64,000 bases of DNA from Callaeas wilsoni (lineage: Eukaryota > Chordata > Aves > Passeriformes > Callaeidae). The translations under genes were made by a program, and so were the position numbers. Shown in pieces: positions 24,193 through 36,230 of the stretch (the first letter of the stretch is position 1; each line of letters begins with the position of its first letter). The stretch covers positions 62,001 through 126,000 of the forward strand of contig VWPU01002070.1 of NCBI GenBank assembly GCA_013398955.1, in the 5' to 3' direction. The notes beneath the pieces are model-generated. The model searched no databases. It worked only from the letters and a program-made list of their open reading frames with translations, and had not been told where the DNA came from.

Positions 24193-26099
24193 ACATATGC
24201 AATAATCAAAACAAGGTATCTGAAACAGATTGTACCATTACTTAGAGACTGCTAGAAATAGATTTGGAAATTCTTTCCAGAGACAGATGTACTTAAGAAG
24301 ACTTGCTTTAAAATAATAATTCCTCAGCATGTATTTTTTAAACGTACGTTCCGAGAAAAAGATATTTCCTAAATACTGCCTCCATAATACTTTCTGAATT
24401 ATAGTAGCACTCTCCTTTTTCCTCTTTCTCATCCCTACTTAGAAAACAAATGCAACCATGCTGTGTCAAGCCAAGGATCAGCTAACTCAGTATGCTTTCT
24501 CTAGTAATAGCTATAAGCAAATACCTAAGGTGAAATACGAACAAAGCAAGCATACATGATACTTCCAGAATTTTCTCAGCCTCCAAACAATTTCAGTTCA
24601 GTGGATTTGCTGAACTGCCTTTGGTTGCCACATAATTAGTAACTTTAAATTACATTATTTTCCTCAGATTTTTTCATCTCAAGTCTATAGACGCTTTTAC
24701 TTTCAAGGACATAACCTGACAAAAAATTTCACAAGTCTTCCGATTTTTTTTCTTCTTTTTGGGTTCAGATACTGCTGACTTCATCAAAAGTTAATTCTTC
24801 TTTTTTTGAAAGAGTGAAAGAATAACCTACCTTCTCCTTAACACTCACCATTTTGTAGACTTATTTTGTATCTCCCCAAAATCAATTATTTTCTGGGCTT
24901 GATAACTACTAGTTTGTTTACTCATTTCTCATACAAAAGCCAGTCTATATGCTAGCTAACTCTTCCTCGTCTTTTAAAATTTCCCTCCAACTCTTTTCTG
25001 TATGTCTTCCTGTTCACCTCACCTCCTCCTACAATGACTCACATCTCCATAATACCTCTTATTACACTTTCACTCCATATTTTTTCAGCTACCATTCTAA
25101 ATATAGCATGCATTTCCCTGCTCTAGTTTTTGTTCACCTCTTTGTTTTCACAAGGACTCCCACTTTTCAGATTTTCTGCCATTACACTGCTGCCACACCC
25201 CTTCATCACATACTCATCTCACACTCCTACAAGCTGCCAGTACATTTCTTCCTACCTACTGCTTCTAGCATTTCTCCACTGTCTAGGGAGGGAGGGGTAG
25301 GAAATTGAAAGCTCTGTGAAACTCAAAGTTCTGGATTGGAGCTGTAGGATCTGCAACTGCTGATTCTTCTCTCTGCCATAAACTTGAAAAGGGTGTGGCA
25401 AGGGTAAAAGCACAGATAGTGGGATGAATTTCACCAGACATTGGGCTTTTCTCCAGACATCTACCATGCAGAAGTAGTTATCTGGACTTATTGTTTATAA
25501 TCACTGCAGAGAAAATATAGATAGTCTACTTAAAATCTGTCTTGCAGACAGTTGTCTGTAAGATTTTCTCCACAGCGTATTAAAGAAAGGAGACCCTAAT
25601 TTCCCCGAGTTTCTCTATCACATAAGCAAAATTTAAAGGTGCTACAATGAACAAAATTCAATTTTTTTCTTACCTTGCTCAAGCAGGTTTCTGCATGTAG
25701 GAAAGAGCTTGTGGTTCAGTGTCTGTGTCTGCTTGCTTGTCAGCCCTGACTGTACATATGCCATGAGAGTCCTGCCTGTGACACATGATTTCCACCTTCT
25801 CACATGCTCACCTTGGTAGTTTTCAGTTACTGTTACTAGAAACAGCAGAACCAACAAAAGAAAGCTATGAGGTTTTCCAGTCAAAGAAGTAGGGAACATG
25901 CACAGAAACTATCACAACTATTTATCACAAGAGTAAAATATTCTTTGTTTTCCAGTGATCACTTTTCTCTTTGCTTGCATGATCTCTCATCATTAATTAA
26001 TCACCACTGAAATTCTCAGCTATTTATTTCCCAAATGGCACACAAGGAAATCTTAAGGAGGTTCCAAAGAAATATACTGAAATTATGTTGTTGGGTTCT

Positions 26100-26140
26100 T
26101 TTTTTGGTTTCCTTTTGGTTTTTGGTTTTTGGTTTTTGTG
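26100..26140. repeat. GGTTTTT heptamer tract
   Basis: From about 26113 the 7-base unit GGTTTTT repeats three to four times after a less regular T/G lead-in. Confidence 0.8.
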
Positions 26141-27006
26141 CTTATTTTACTATTAGCATAGTGATTTTGGACTTTGAGAGTTCAGAATCCTTTAAATAGG
26201 TAGTAAAAGTAGGTAGAATAAGACAGATAATTCTCTAGGGGATCTGAAATGACATTTTCTCTCCTATAGCATTAACACAATTACTAGGTAATTGTGATGT
26301 TTCTTTCTACTAAAGCAAATGAAGCAATGGTTCAAGTAGAACAGAGAAAATGATTCTTCAGTTCAAATGCTGCTGCTGTGTATTTCTGTACTAAAAATTC
26401 ATTATTCATTCTTGCTAAAATGTTATTGCTTCATTAGCAGAAAAACCTGGAAGTGTACAAGTAATGTTTGCTTTTGAAATATGCATGCTCAAAACCAATT
26501 GCAATTAACTGGAACATGCAATCTGTCCAGTTATATGATTATTGCTGGATATCTAGCTAATATTATGTACACTGTTACAAATAATTCATCAGACTTATTA
26601 ATTTTGGGAACTTATATTCATATTTTTGAGGAATTTGACTGTGTGATAATGGTATTAGGTCAGCTATGGTGATCTTGCATACAAAGGTTTCTCTATGCCC
26701 AAAGCTTTTTTGTGTTTTTGAACAGTATCAGTTGATCCATTAAAAAATATTCTTTTTCTCCTAAAACCTTCTCTTTATGACTGTCCATAATATGCTGATA
26801 TCAGAAAAAGATTTTAGCTCACGCTATCTAAATTCACAGTAATATCAAGGGGGTACACGATCTACCTGAGAGAAGTGTATATTGCTGAGTTATAAAGCCA
26901 GGATTTTTCCCTTCAGTTACAGATGTTTAAAATTCTGTAGTAGTCATTTTCTAGAACTATAGGGTGATCATAACAGTTGTCATATTGCACATATTCTACC
27001 TCTCAG

Positions 27007-27059
27007 AAAAAAAAAACCAAAGCCCCCCAAAAAACAAACCCCAAAAAGCCCCAAACCTC
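27007..27059. repeat. C/A-rich low-complexity tract
   Basis: Runs of A (3-9) alternate with runs of C (2-6). This is the complement-strand form of the G/T tracts found elsewhere in the window. Confidence 0.8.
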
Positions 27060-28840
27060 AGCTTCTTAAAAAGCAGTGTCTAGGTTGTGGAAATGTCCAC
27101 AACTATGAATGGCTTCTACTCAGTAGTCACTGACAGCCCTACTGAGATGCTGGAAGAAAAGCTGTATTTTTTTTTGTGCTCACATCAAGGTACAACTGAG
27201 ATACTACTGCGTGTGGGAATGAAGGTGGAGACAAAGAAAAAAAAAATGTCAGTGAAGAGATAAGGTGGAAAACCCCTGCTGAGAAGCATGCTATGACAAA
27301 CAAATGGAGGCAGACTGTGAAAAAAAGTAACAGAAAAGCATACACCCTGCATTGTTTGGTGGAACTGCATTTCAGAAAGTCACAAAGCTATAACTGCTTT
27401 CTCACCTAACAAAATCTATTTCTGAAAGGCTAAGTGACTTATTTTCTTTGACCTCTCTTCTCTGTGCAGAAGACTACCATAAGGCAATAGCTATTAAACT
27501 GAAGCTGGCAGGTAACAAAAAATTCAGCCCACAACCAATTGAAATGAATGCATAAATCCAAGGTTATCACATTTCATTACTACTGTAACTTATATTTTCA
27601 TCTCCATATTTATTTCTCCTTGTCTTTTTCTTTTGTATTATGTGGATTTTATGCTCCTCATCCAGGAACCAGATTTTAAAAAATCTAAATCACCTAGAAT
27701 ATTTTGGCTATCTCCATGGTTGTTTCTAAATGTGTGACCCTGAACCTATCAATAACATATTGTCCATAATGCAAAAGTCTTAAGGACTTGTAGTACTAAA
27801 ACTCCACAGATCCATGCTGAATATTCACGAATTTAAGCAAATTGTCTTAGTACCTGTCATAATCACTGGAGAGAAACAGAAGTCTCTAATGTACTGATCA
27901 TTTGACCTGCTCAGAGATGTATACAAGGATGAGATTATTTGTGCTGTAGAAGGACTTATTACACTGCGTTTAATTAAAGGAAATCTAACTGATTAGCCTT
28001 GAATGTAGACAAAAATTATGTGGTATAAACCCTACACTTTATGCTTTGTCATACAAGAAGAATACAAATACACTGCAGTCTCATTTGACAGAGAGCAGGT
28101 AACAGCATTAAGGGGCAGCCAGGAATATCCCTTTTGTTGGAGCAGATTTGAAGGCAGTGCCACACCTCCCAGCCACAGATAATCAGGTCTGCACAAGCAC
28201 ATGCTGGAGGGAGTCATACACAGGAGACCCACTTGCCCCAGCCATCTAGAAACGATCTTAACCATCAGTCCAACCTAAACTCTTTGAATGGCATATAAAC
28301 TTGAAACAAAATTGATGAAACTTCTTTTCATTTAAGTCAATTAGTATATTTCTCTTAAATTCACTCTTGTGACAGATTTGCATTCCATTCTCTTTTTTTT
28401 CTTGCACTTCTTTCATACCTTTCACTGATTGATGTTTCACTACGTTCATTATACTGATGTTCAGAAGTTGGCAACAATAAGAATAAACTCTCACTATCAC
28501 AATGAGAAAGAAATGTCAGTAAAGTACAGCAGTTAATTGCTGTTTGAAATTTCAGACATCTGTTTTCTTACATTTGTTTCACAATACCATATGAGAACAA
28601 AAACCACAGGATGGAAATTACTTAGCCAAAATGGCAGGTAAAATTTCAGAACAGGGAGGTATGTAAAATACTTGTATTTTAAATGGAGGTAAGTCACTGT
28701 CATGAAATCAGATAGAAAAAAAACTTTTAGTATCAAATCCTGTGGTTGGCTATGCATTCATGACCCCATGAACCCACTCAGGCTGCACTATGGGAGCAGC
28801 ATCTGAAGTCTTGCAATGGTCTAATACACCATTTTTAAAT

Positions 28841-28872
<32 letters not shown>

Positions 28873-28874
28873 AA
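28841..28874. repeat. (AC)5 followed by 24 A
   Basis: Five AC units run straight into 24 consecutive A at 28851-28874, followed by AAC-type units. It could be the tail of a degraded retroinsertion on the plus strand, but I recognise no element upstream. Confidence 0.8.
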
Positions 28875-30347
28875 CAACAAACCAAACAATTTGCAACATT
28901 CCATAGGTATGAAACATTTCTAAGACAAAAGAGGTTGAAATGATAAGACTTCACAGATGTGCAAATATCAGCAATAAATTGCTGAAAAATCTATTGTTAG
29001 ATTGAACATGGATTAAGAATAGCTTCCATTCTCTTAACAGCATCTGAATCATTTGATGCTGGATAGATTCAAACAGCTTTCAGTTTAAATGAACCCTTTA
29101 CAAGGTACGTCAAAGCTTCTTACTGTCCTTAGTAATTTTCCCAAATAAATAACTGTAAGTGTAATCTACCAGTACCTATTATAAGCTTTATTTATGTCAT
29201 TGAATCATAGAGGAAAATATAGGCAGCAGAAATCCAGAATGGACTGTCTTAAACATATCTAGTGGAACCACTTTTCAAGAAAAAAGAGGAATATATACTT
29301 CTAAGTACTTATTTAAGCAAGGCAATTAGTTTGACAATTTCTACTTTTTATTAAATGAAGCAATCCTAGAAGTGTTGTTCTGATTTTAAGTATCCTTTTA
29401 GCTTGATCCTGTGCAATAGACATATGTTAAAGCATATGTAAGTGCATACGTGTCTTTAAAACTTGTCAAAGCAAAATTTACAAGCACTGTTTTCAGGCAT
29501 GTATAATGATTATCTAAATTTTTCTACTCTTACTGCACATCCAAGGCAGACTCAGTAAGAATTCTCATTGTTGGGCCTCAAATCACAAAATCTGTTTAGA
29601 ATAATGATTTCATAGTACCATATGTCAATCTATATTCACCCCTTTTGAGAACTTGGTGTATGGGCTAAGTAAGGAAGAATACTCATGGAGGAAGGTGAGG
29701 AGGAACCCAGAGTGGTTGGTTTATAAAAGTGGTTTGCTTTGGAACCTAGAGACTGTTCTGTTATACACCTGGAGTGACAATAAGTCACGACTTAAGACTT
29801 TGTAAGATGGCAAGCACACTGCCAGAACTTGCACTCGATACACAGCAGTAGCAATTAATATTCTCACTCTGAAGAACCATAGTACAATCTTTCATTAAAA
29901 AAAAAAAAAAGAAGAAAATAGCAGCTGAACAGACTTACCTCACTGTGTCTCAATTGTAAAAGTGAGGATTAAGATGAAGGAAATTAAATTGAATGTTGAC
30001 TGACGCAAAGGGCAACAAAATTTTATATCCTAGGAATCACCAAATCTTGTCTATTTTTTGATTCCCTAAATTGTTTGAAGGTTTATTACATCCTGAATGA
30101 AGTTGACTTATGTTGGGCTAAGTGAACCTTGAATGAACTTTCACAGGTTAGAATCTCACCCTGTACATCCAGATGATCCTGCCATATCTGCTAGAACCAC
30201 AGAAGGGAAAAAATACATCTGAAAGCCTTAGCTGCATGCAGTCCAGCAGTCAGCCTAATGGAAATGAAGGGACTGAAGGAGTTTGTTAGGAGCAATATGC
30301 CAATAACTAATTAACAGAAGCACACAGTATATTTCAGTGTTTGTTTA

Positions 30348-30396
30348 AGAAAAAAGAAGAAAAGGGGAAAAAAAAAGGAAAGGAAAAAGAAAAAGC
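30348..30396. repeat. Homopurine run
   Basis: About 49 consecutive purines (A runs interrupted by single G and one GGGG) occur without a pyrimidine. Such tracts can form triplex (H-DNA) in general if they have mirror symmetry. The symmetry here is only partial. Confidence 0.8.
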
Positions 30397-31551
30397 ATTA
30401 CTTTTTGGTTAAATAAAAGCAAATATTGAAAATGTCCTGAACTTAGACTATTTCTATTAAAAAAAGTGTAGCCCTACAGCAGTTACTCTTTACTCCTCTG
30501 CTTATTGAAAGGCCCAGTTCTCTGACAAGGAAGGAGAAAGCAGACAATCATTTCTTGCACAGATGGAAAGAAGCATTGGACACAGAATGATATTACTTTT
30601 CTTGTTTATCTCATATCTAATCTGAGACAGCTCTTTCGGCTTCCTCAGTGGAAGACGACAAATCAACCTCTGAAAAGATCTATATCTTCCCATTTGCTGT
30701 ATAAGGTACCTCTTCAGTTAGCTCAGATTTGACACATAAACATTTCAGAAGAAGATTTGGTTGATCTGTAGGTTGACCTGTTGGTCTTTGCTTTCCACGG
30801 TCAGCTGGGTATCTGGGCTCTTAACATAAAAATTGGCATCATATGCCAGAGCCTCAGGGAAAAGGGAGTGGTAATGGGAGCAGCTCACAGTGAGAAAGAT
30901 ATATGGGAACTGGCAGAGAGAACTAGAATTATTTTTAAAAAAGACACAGCAGGAGTGAAGCAAAAAGAAACTTTTAGAAAAGCAGATTGTTTAGTGTGTT
31001 AGAAATATCTATGGCTGCAATGAGGAGGCAATGCTGTGCACAAAGTCTTCCCTTAGCACATCAAGTGCATGGTAATATGCAAAAGGTACTTTCCTCAGCT
31101 TTCTAGTAAAAAGCTCCATATGGTAATTTTTCATTATTTTGACTGCTTCCTGGTCCCTGGGTTATATTTTAACTGCAAGTTGCACAAGAGCTGGAGGGAG
31201 CTTACTCTCTGTAAAGCTTCTGTAACCACTGACTAAAGACATCAGAAATTGCCTTGCAACATCATAGGGATATTGTCAGCTCATAAGGAAAGGAATTCCT
31301 GTTCAATAATGAAAATGGATACTATTTCCTTGTGGATTTTCAACAATCCTTTTCAGATACTTCTTGCTTTAACTTGTAAAGTTACTTTCATGCAAGAAGC
31401 TCAGTGGATGCGAAATATTTTATGTGAATGTTCCAAATGAGGAAGATGGGACAAACATGGGATAAATGACTTTTCTCAACTGACAGAGAAGCAAGCCTTT
31501 AGGCTTTATCCTCCTCTGTCAGAAATAATCCAGCTTCCACTTCAGAGAGAG

Positions 31552-31575
31552 AATCCTCTCTCCTCTGAGAGGATT
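31552..31575. repeat. Perfect 9-bp hairpin
   Basis: AATCCTCTC (31552-31560) and GAGAGGATT (31567-31575) pair perfectly around a 6-base loop. It is not followed by a T run in the way of a bacterial terminator, and the host is eukaryotic, so no terminator is called. Confidence 0.7.
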
Positions 31576-32931
31576 TCTAGAAAAGCCAGAATCAGCTATA
31601 CCAATCATGATAGGATATGATATACATACAACAGTAGATGGTGAGCTGTAGTTCAGCCATAACATAACAGCAACCAGAACCACATAAAACTTAAATCAAA
31701 TCCAGGGCAGAATTAACTTGTGCCCTATCCTTTTCCCATTTCCCTTGTAATTATATTTTTACACTACAGAAGTACAAGGGCTATTGAATTCTCCAAAGAA
31801 CCTCTCAAGCTTGAGGCAGAAATCCACAAAGGTCTTCCTCCTTCCCTCTCTACTTTCTTGATGTTCTGATAGAATATCTTGACCAAGGCTATTCTTGAGT
31901 CAAGTCACTATGTGAAACTGAAATACCAACACGATACTTCAGATTTTCCAGTGTCACGTTTATTGACATCAGAGAAGGATCATTAACAAAAGATGAGTTC
32001 TAGGAAAACTGCAACTGTTTCTTAACAAAACATTTTAAAAAGAAAAAATCATGGACACAATCCATGGCAGTGCTAATAACTGTAGTGCTAGTGTTGACAG
32101 CAATGATTTAGGCAGATGGAGAATTAGTATTTCTGGAAGGCGAAAATTACCTTGGCAGGTGGAGATTTGGTATAACTAGATACCTTGGATATAAATCTTA
32201 TTGGTGATGACTGTGTCCAGTCAATCTGTGACAAATGGATCATTATCAGTGATACTGGCACCTCCAAAGACACAGCAGAAACAACCTGTTGAGTCAAGGC
32301 ACTGAGAATATGCCAAATAAGCTGCATGGCCATTTAGGAATGCCTATTTTTTTCCCATTGTTTCCTGCTATGTATTTTATACCTATTATAACATCAAGAC
32401 TCTCTTCATGTACAGACTATTATAATGACATTTTGAAAGAAAGAAGAGGACAGCAGATTAATAAAATGTAATAAAACAAGAAATCAAGAAGCCTATGTGA
32501 CACTAGTCCACAGCGTGAGGTTTGCCACTTATGTTATTAGCCCTGGGCCTTACTCATCACCACTACAGAATATGTTCATTTACGCCAGTTACAGAGTGGC
32601 TAACAAAAAGTCTAACTCGCCCCTAATTCCTACAGAGTGGCTATAGGTTGTATTTTAAACTATTTTTAGGCCTAAAATACAGATGGAATGCGCATGAAAA
32701 TGAACCCAGTTTTATGGATCATCAAAGCACTACCTGGGAGGAAGGACCAGGATATCTGGGGCTTTCTCTACTGACTGCTCACATATTTTATACCTCTTAA
32801 GTTAAAACAGATTGTCGTGTTCAGAATTTTGAAATGGTCCTGTATTGTACCTAAGTCCTCTCTACAATGCTAAATTGCATTGCTGCTTTTAATCTGCCTC
32901 TTTTAATATACAATCACTACAGTGGGTACAT

Positions 32932-33054
32932 TTCTAGGTTGGATAGGGCCCTGGGCAACCTAATATAGTGGGTGGTATCTCTGCCCATGGCAGGGGGATT
33001 GGAACTAGATGATTTTAAGGTCCTTTCCAATTCAAACCTTTCTATGATTCTCTG
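32932..33054 (+). mobile_element. CR1 LINE, short 3' tail fragment
   Basis: This is a severely 5'-truncated CR1 copy on the plus strand. It keeps the last ~120 bases: GGTTGGATAGGGCCCTGGGC near 32937, CTGCCCATGGCAGGGGGATT near 32981, GGAACTAGATGATTTTAAGG at 33001, TCCTTTCCAATTCAAACC near 33021, and one and a half octamers (TTCTATG, ATTCTCTG) at the end. It preserves the CCCATGGCAGGGGG block that the copy at 2.4 kb has partly lost. This indicates an independent insertion, not a duplication. Confidence 0.93.
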
Positions 33055-35799
33055 ATAATAATTCTTAACTTGGAATAATACACAAAGCATCTGATTTTTG
33101 CACTACTGATCTGGTATTTGATATCTCCTTGGCAGCTGCTACAGCTCAGGGTGAAAAAAAGATGGCCTTTTCCCATTTAGTCAGGCTTTTAAGACCTTCT
33201 AAGATATGGATCCAACTTCAACTCAAGTGCTCTTCTGACCTGGGTTTGAGAACCATGTCAAACTCACCCCATCTTTTCTGCCATAAAAGAAAATATGACT
33301 AACTTGCATTCCTTCATAACAGCAAAACAGGCTTTAACAATATGAACTGATTTAGTGGTGGTTTTGTGGTTGGACACTTGTACCAACAATATATTACAGT
33401 ATTTTAAAATATCAGTTATAGAGCGGTGACTTTTCAGGAGTCTTAGACTTAATATGTTGATTTAAATATTGCTAAATTAGGGTCAAAACTGCTTTGAGAG
33501 TTTTTTTCAGTATCAAATTTGCTCACTTCATAAATATAACATAATACAAAAAGTCTTTAGAAGGAAAAAATGTGAATGACATAAAAAGAAGTAATTCAAT
33601 ATCATGTTAACTCATTCTATATGATACCAGCTAATACTGCATCATGACAAAGACATGGTGTAAAGTATTCCCATATGATTTTATAACCATTAATACAAGA
33701 ATTCCATATTTTATAATATCAACAAACCAGATGAACCTCATCCACTCAAAGTATGGAACAGTGAAAAGAACAAATGTCTTGTGAGGAGTGGAAATAAGAA
33801 CAATGTGTCTGAGTTTAAACAGTGGAAACAAGTTGTGGACGTTGTGCATGAAGTAATTATTTCTGCAGTGGGGTTCTGCTGTTCCTGCATTTAGTTTATA
33901 AGCATGTCAGGGCACACAATCCAGGCATTTCAGAAAAAAATGTCTGATTTATTTGACGTACAGAAAGTCAGATTTGAACACAAAGAATCCTTTTAAAAAA
34001 ACCTTTTGAAAATGGAGGTTTATTAGGAGAATAAAAGAGAGAAATATATTTCAGTTAAAATATACAGTGTTTCTAGTCTGAAAGTATTCTGTCTGCAAGC
34101 CTCAGACGGCTTTCTCAAAACAGTGTGATATCTGAAACGTAATCAAGGGAATACCAAACCTTTTGAGGACAAATAATTGTGCCAATACCCCAAATATTCT
34201 CCATATGTCAGTGATATTTTTTGCCCCACAAGAATATCTATCTAAAATTGGCATTTGAACAGAAAGACAAAAAGCATGTTGGGATGGAAATGAAAATAAA
34301 TAAGCCCATACTAAATAAGAACACAAGTAGAGGAATTACCAAATGCAAACATCCTTGTACCAAAGGCAGAAATCAAGACCCTGATAAAAGCACCAGCAAT
34401 ATTGCAGGCAGTATTCAGTGGCAAGAGCTCACCTTATGTTCCATAACCTGTTTTTTTTAAAACCTCAGTCCAGGTTTTACTAAAGTTCAAAGAAAAATTA
34501 GATAAGGACTGTATATTTGGATGCTGAATGTAAACCACAAAAAAAAAAAAAGAAAAAAAAAGTATCTATAATTAGCTAAAATTTGAAGCTAATGACACTT
34601 GTTGATGACATCTAAAATTTTGGGATCTCTCTGCATTATTCTGCCATTCTCTTTAATGCACTATATTCTGTCTTGCCCTCAATTTTGGATCAAATGTCTC
34701 AAGTTTTATCAAAACAAATGGACTCAGGTACCTAAGGCACGACATTGGTTAACTGTTACTAGTTTCCCACTCTCATTCCTTCTCTACTACATCTTGTGAG
34801 TTGTATAAAGAGATATGCTGCAAAGCACCACACTTTGATTTTAGAGTTTTACAGTTCTCCCCAGTCCTGTTTCCACCCTTTTGTGTCAGCCTGTAGTTCC
34901 TGCCACAGGCTGATCAAGACCCATTCTCCTTCCTAACTGCCCTGTAAGCTGTCAGTCTAAGGGAGAAATTGCCAGACCAAATCCAACACAAACCTATTGG
35001 AAATAGCCTTGCAAAATGCATCTACTTTCTGAGGTTAATTTATTTAAAAAGCAAGACTTGAGAAGGCTTTTGCCTCATACTTAGAACCCCTACTAAAAAA
35101 ATCTAATATTTAATACTCTATTGTATGCTCATTTTACATCACACAGCATTTGAATGAAAGAGGGGAACAATTTACAGAGCAGTCACCAGAGCATGTTGTG
35201 CTGCAGCCTGATATAACATTTTTTAGTGTTCTCCTTTCACTAAAATAGCAGGCTGTTGGTCCTGAACAGAACTTATTCAACAAGAAATGTTGAGAAGGTG
35301 TCCTCCTTGATGACTGTCCAGGTATGTATTTTAACCTACACTGGTGATGAGGGCACTTACTTAGGGCTGGGAGGACAGCTACAGATTTCTGGATGGCCAC
35401 TCTACATATACATAATAATCAGACTCTTTGATTGTGTGAAGATTAAGTGGATCTCCTAGAAGCTCTGAGCTACAAGTCACTGAAGGTTACTAAATATTTA
35501 AGAATCACTGCTGGAACAGTAAGTCCCTGAGTCAGAAATGCTTAGATGCTTAGACAAAATACACAGAAAATATCCCTGATTTATTCTTGCACTTTTCCCT
35601 AAGTTCACTTTTGTTCAGCATCAGATGCAAAATATAATGTCAGTTGAATGATTTGTTTGGTCTTTCTTGTAGTATGACACACCACAGGCAAAATTTACAA
35701 CACAGTTCTCCCACAAATTAATTCATAGATGGGAGACAACTGATTCTGGTAATTCTAGTGCGCTCCCAGTGGAGCTATACTGTTGTAAAGCTGTCAGAA
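33055..35799. other. Unique AT-rich non-coding DNA, about 2.7 kb
   Basis: No gene or transposon is seen. An A-rich run (A13, G, A9) lies at about 34539-34561. All open frames are under 90 codons and have no motif. Confidence 0.55.
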
Positions 35800-36230
35800 A
35801 AGTTGCGTTGTGTTGGTCTCATTACCTCTTGTAGCCGTTTGGTCAGTAATCGGAGATGTGCCCAGGTTTGGCAGGGGGCTGCTCTGGGGCAGCTTGCAGA
35901 GCACAGTCACCACTGCGCTGGCTGAAACATACAGCTGGTGGCAGCACTACCACCGAGCAGCCTCAACAGGAGAGCTGCAGCTACTTCCTGGAAAACATTA
36001 CTGGAGTCGTGTACCGTGGAAGGAAGGATGGTAGGGCTGAAACACCTGAGCCCTGCGAGACATAAGTTTCAGATGTCTTTGCCCTACGCTGATGCCAGGT
36101 GTGGCTGAAACTGCACATGACTCCGCCAAGACTGCTAAGACACCCTTATGAATGTTGGAGGTGTTGGCACCAAACAGTGTTTTGCTCTGAATTCCACCTG
36201 AGTGCCTAACACACATGTGGGTATTTTGAC
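35800..36230. other. GC-elevated segment of unknown origin
   Basis: About 430 bases with higher GC and more CpG than the flanks. Two overlapping plus-strand frames of about 70 codons and a minus-strand frame are open, none with a recognisable domain. Because frames compete, no coding call is made. It may be a decayed LTR or other old insertion, or a regulatory element. I could not match it to a family. Confidence 0.4.

Larger units (their letters stand above)
21801..32931. other. Unique AT-rich non-coding DNA, about 11 kb
   Basis: I see no gene, exon or clear transposon across this stretch. Low-complexity pieces are a (TTTG)n run at about 21911-21928, G/T-rich tracts at about 24123-24192 and 26100-26140, a C/A-rich tract at about 27007-27059, an (AC)n-A24 run at 28841-28874, an A14 run near 29899, and a 49-base homopurine run at about 30348-30396. 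A perfect 9-base hairpin lies at 31552-31575. A 119-codon plus-strand frame near 24949-25308 lies in pyrimidine-rich sequence and shows no domain. Confidence 0.55.

Noticed and set aside
24949..25308. 119-codon plus-strand frame
   Set aside because: It lies in pyrimidine-rich sequence, shows no domain, and has no supporting splice or promoter context.
29200..29300. Possible CR1 fragment starting GAATCATAGAGG
   Set aside because: The opening is suggestive, but the following text does not match any CR1 block I can recall well enough to support a call.
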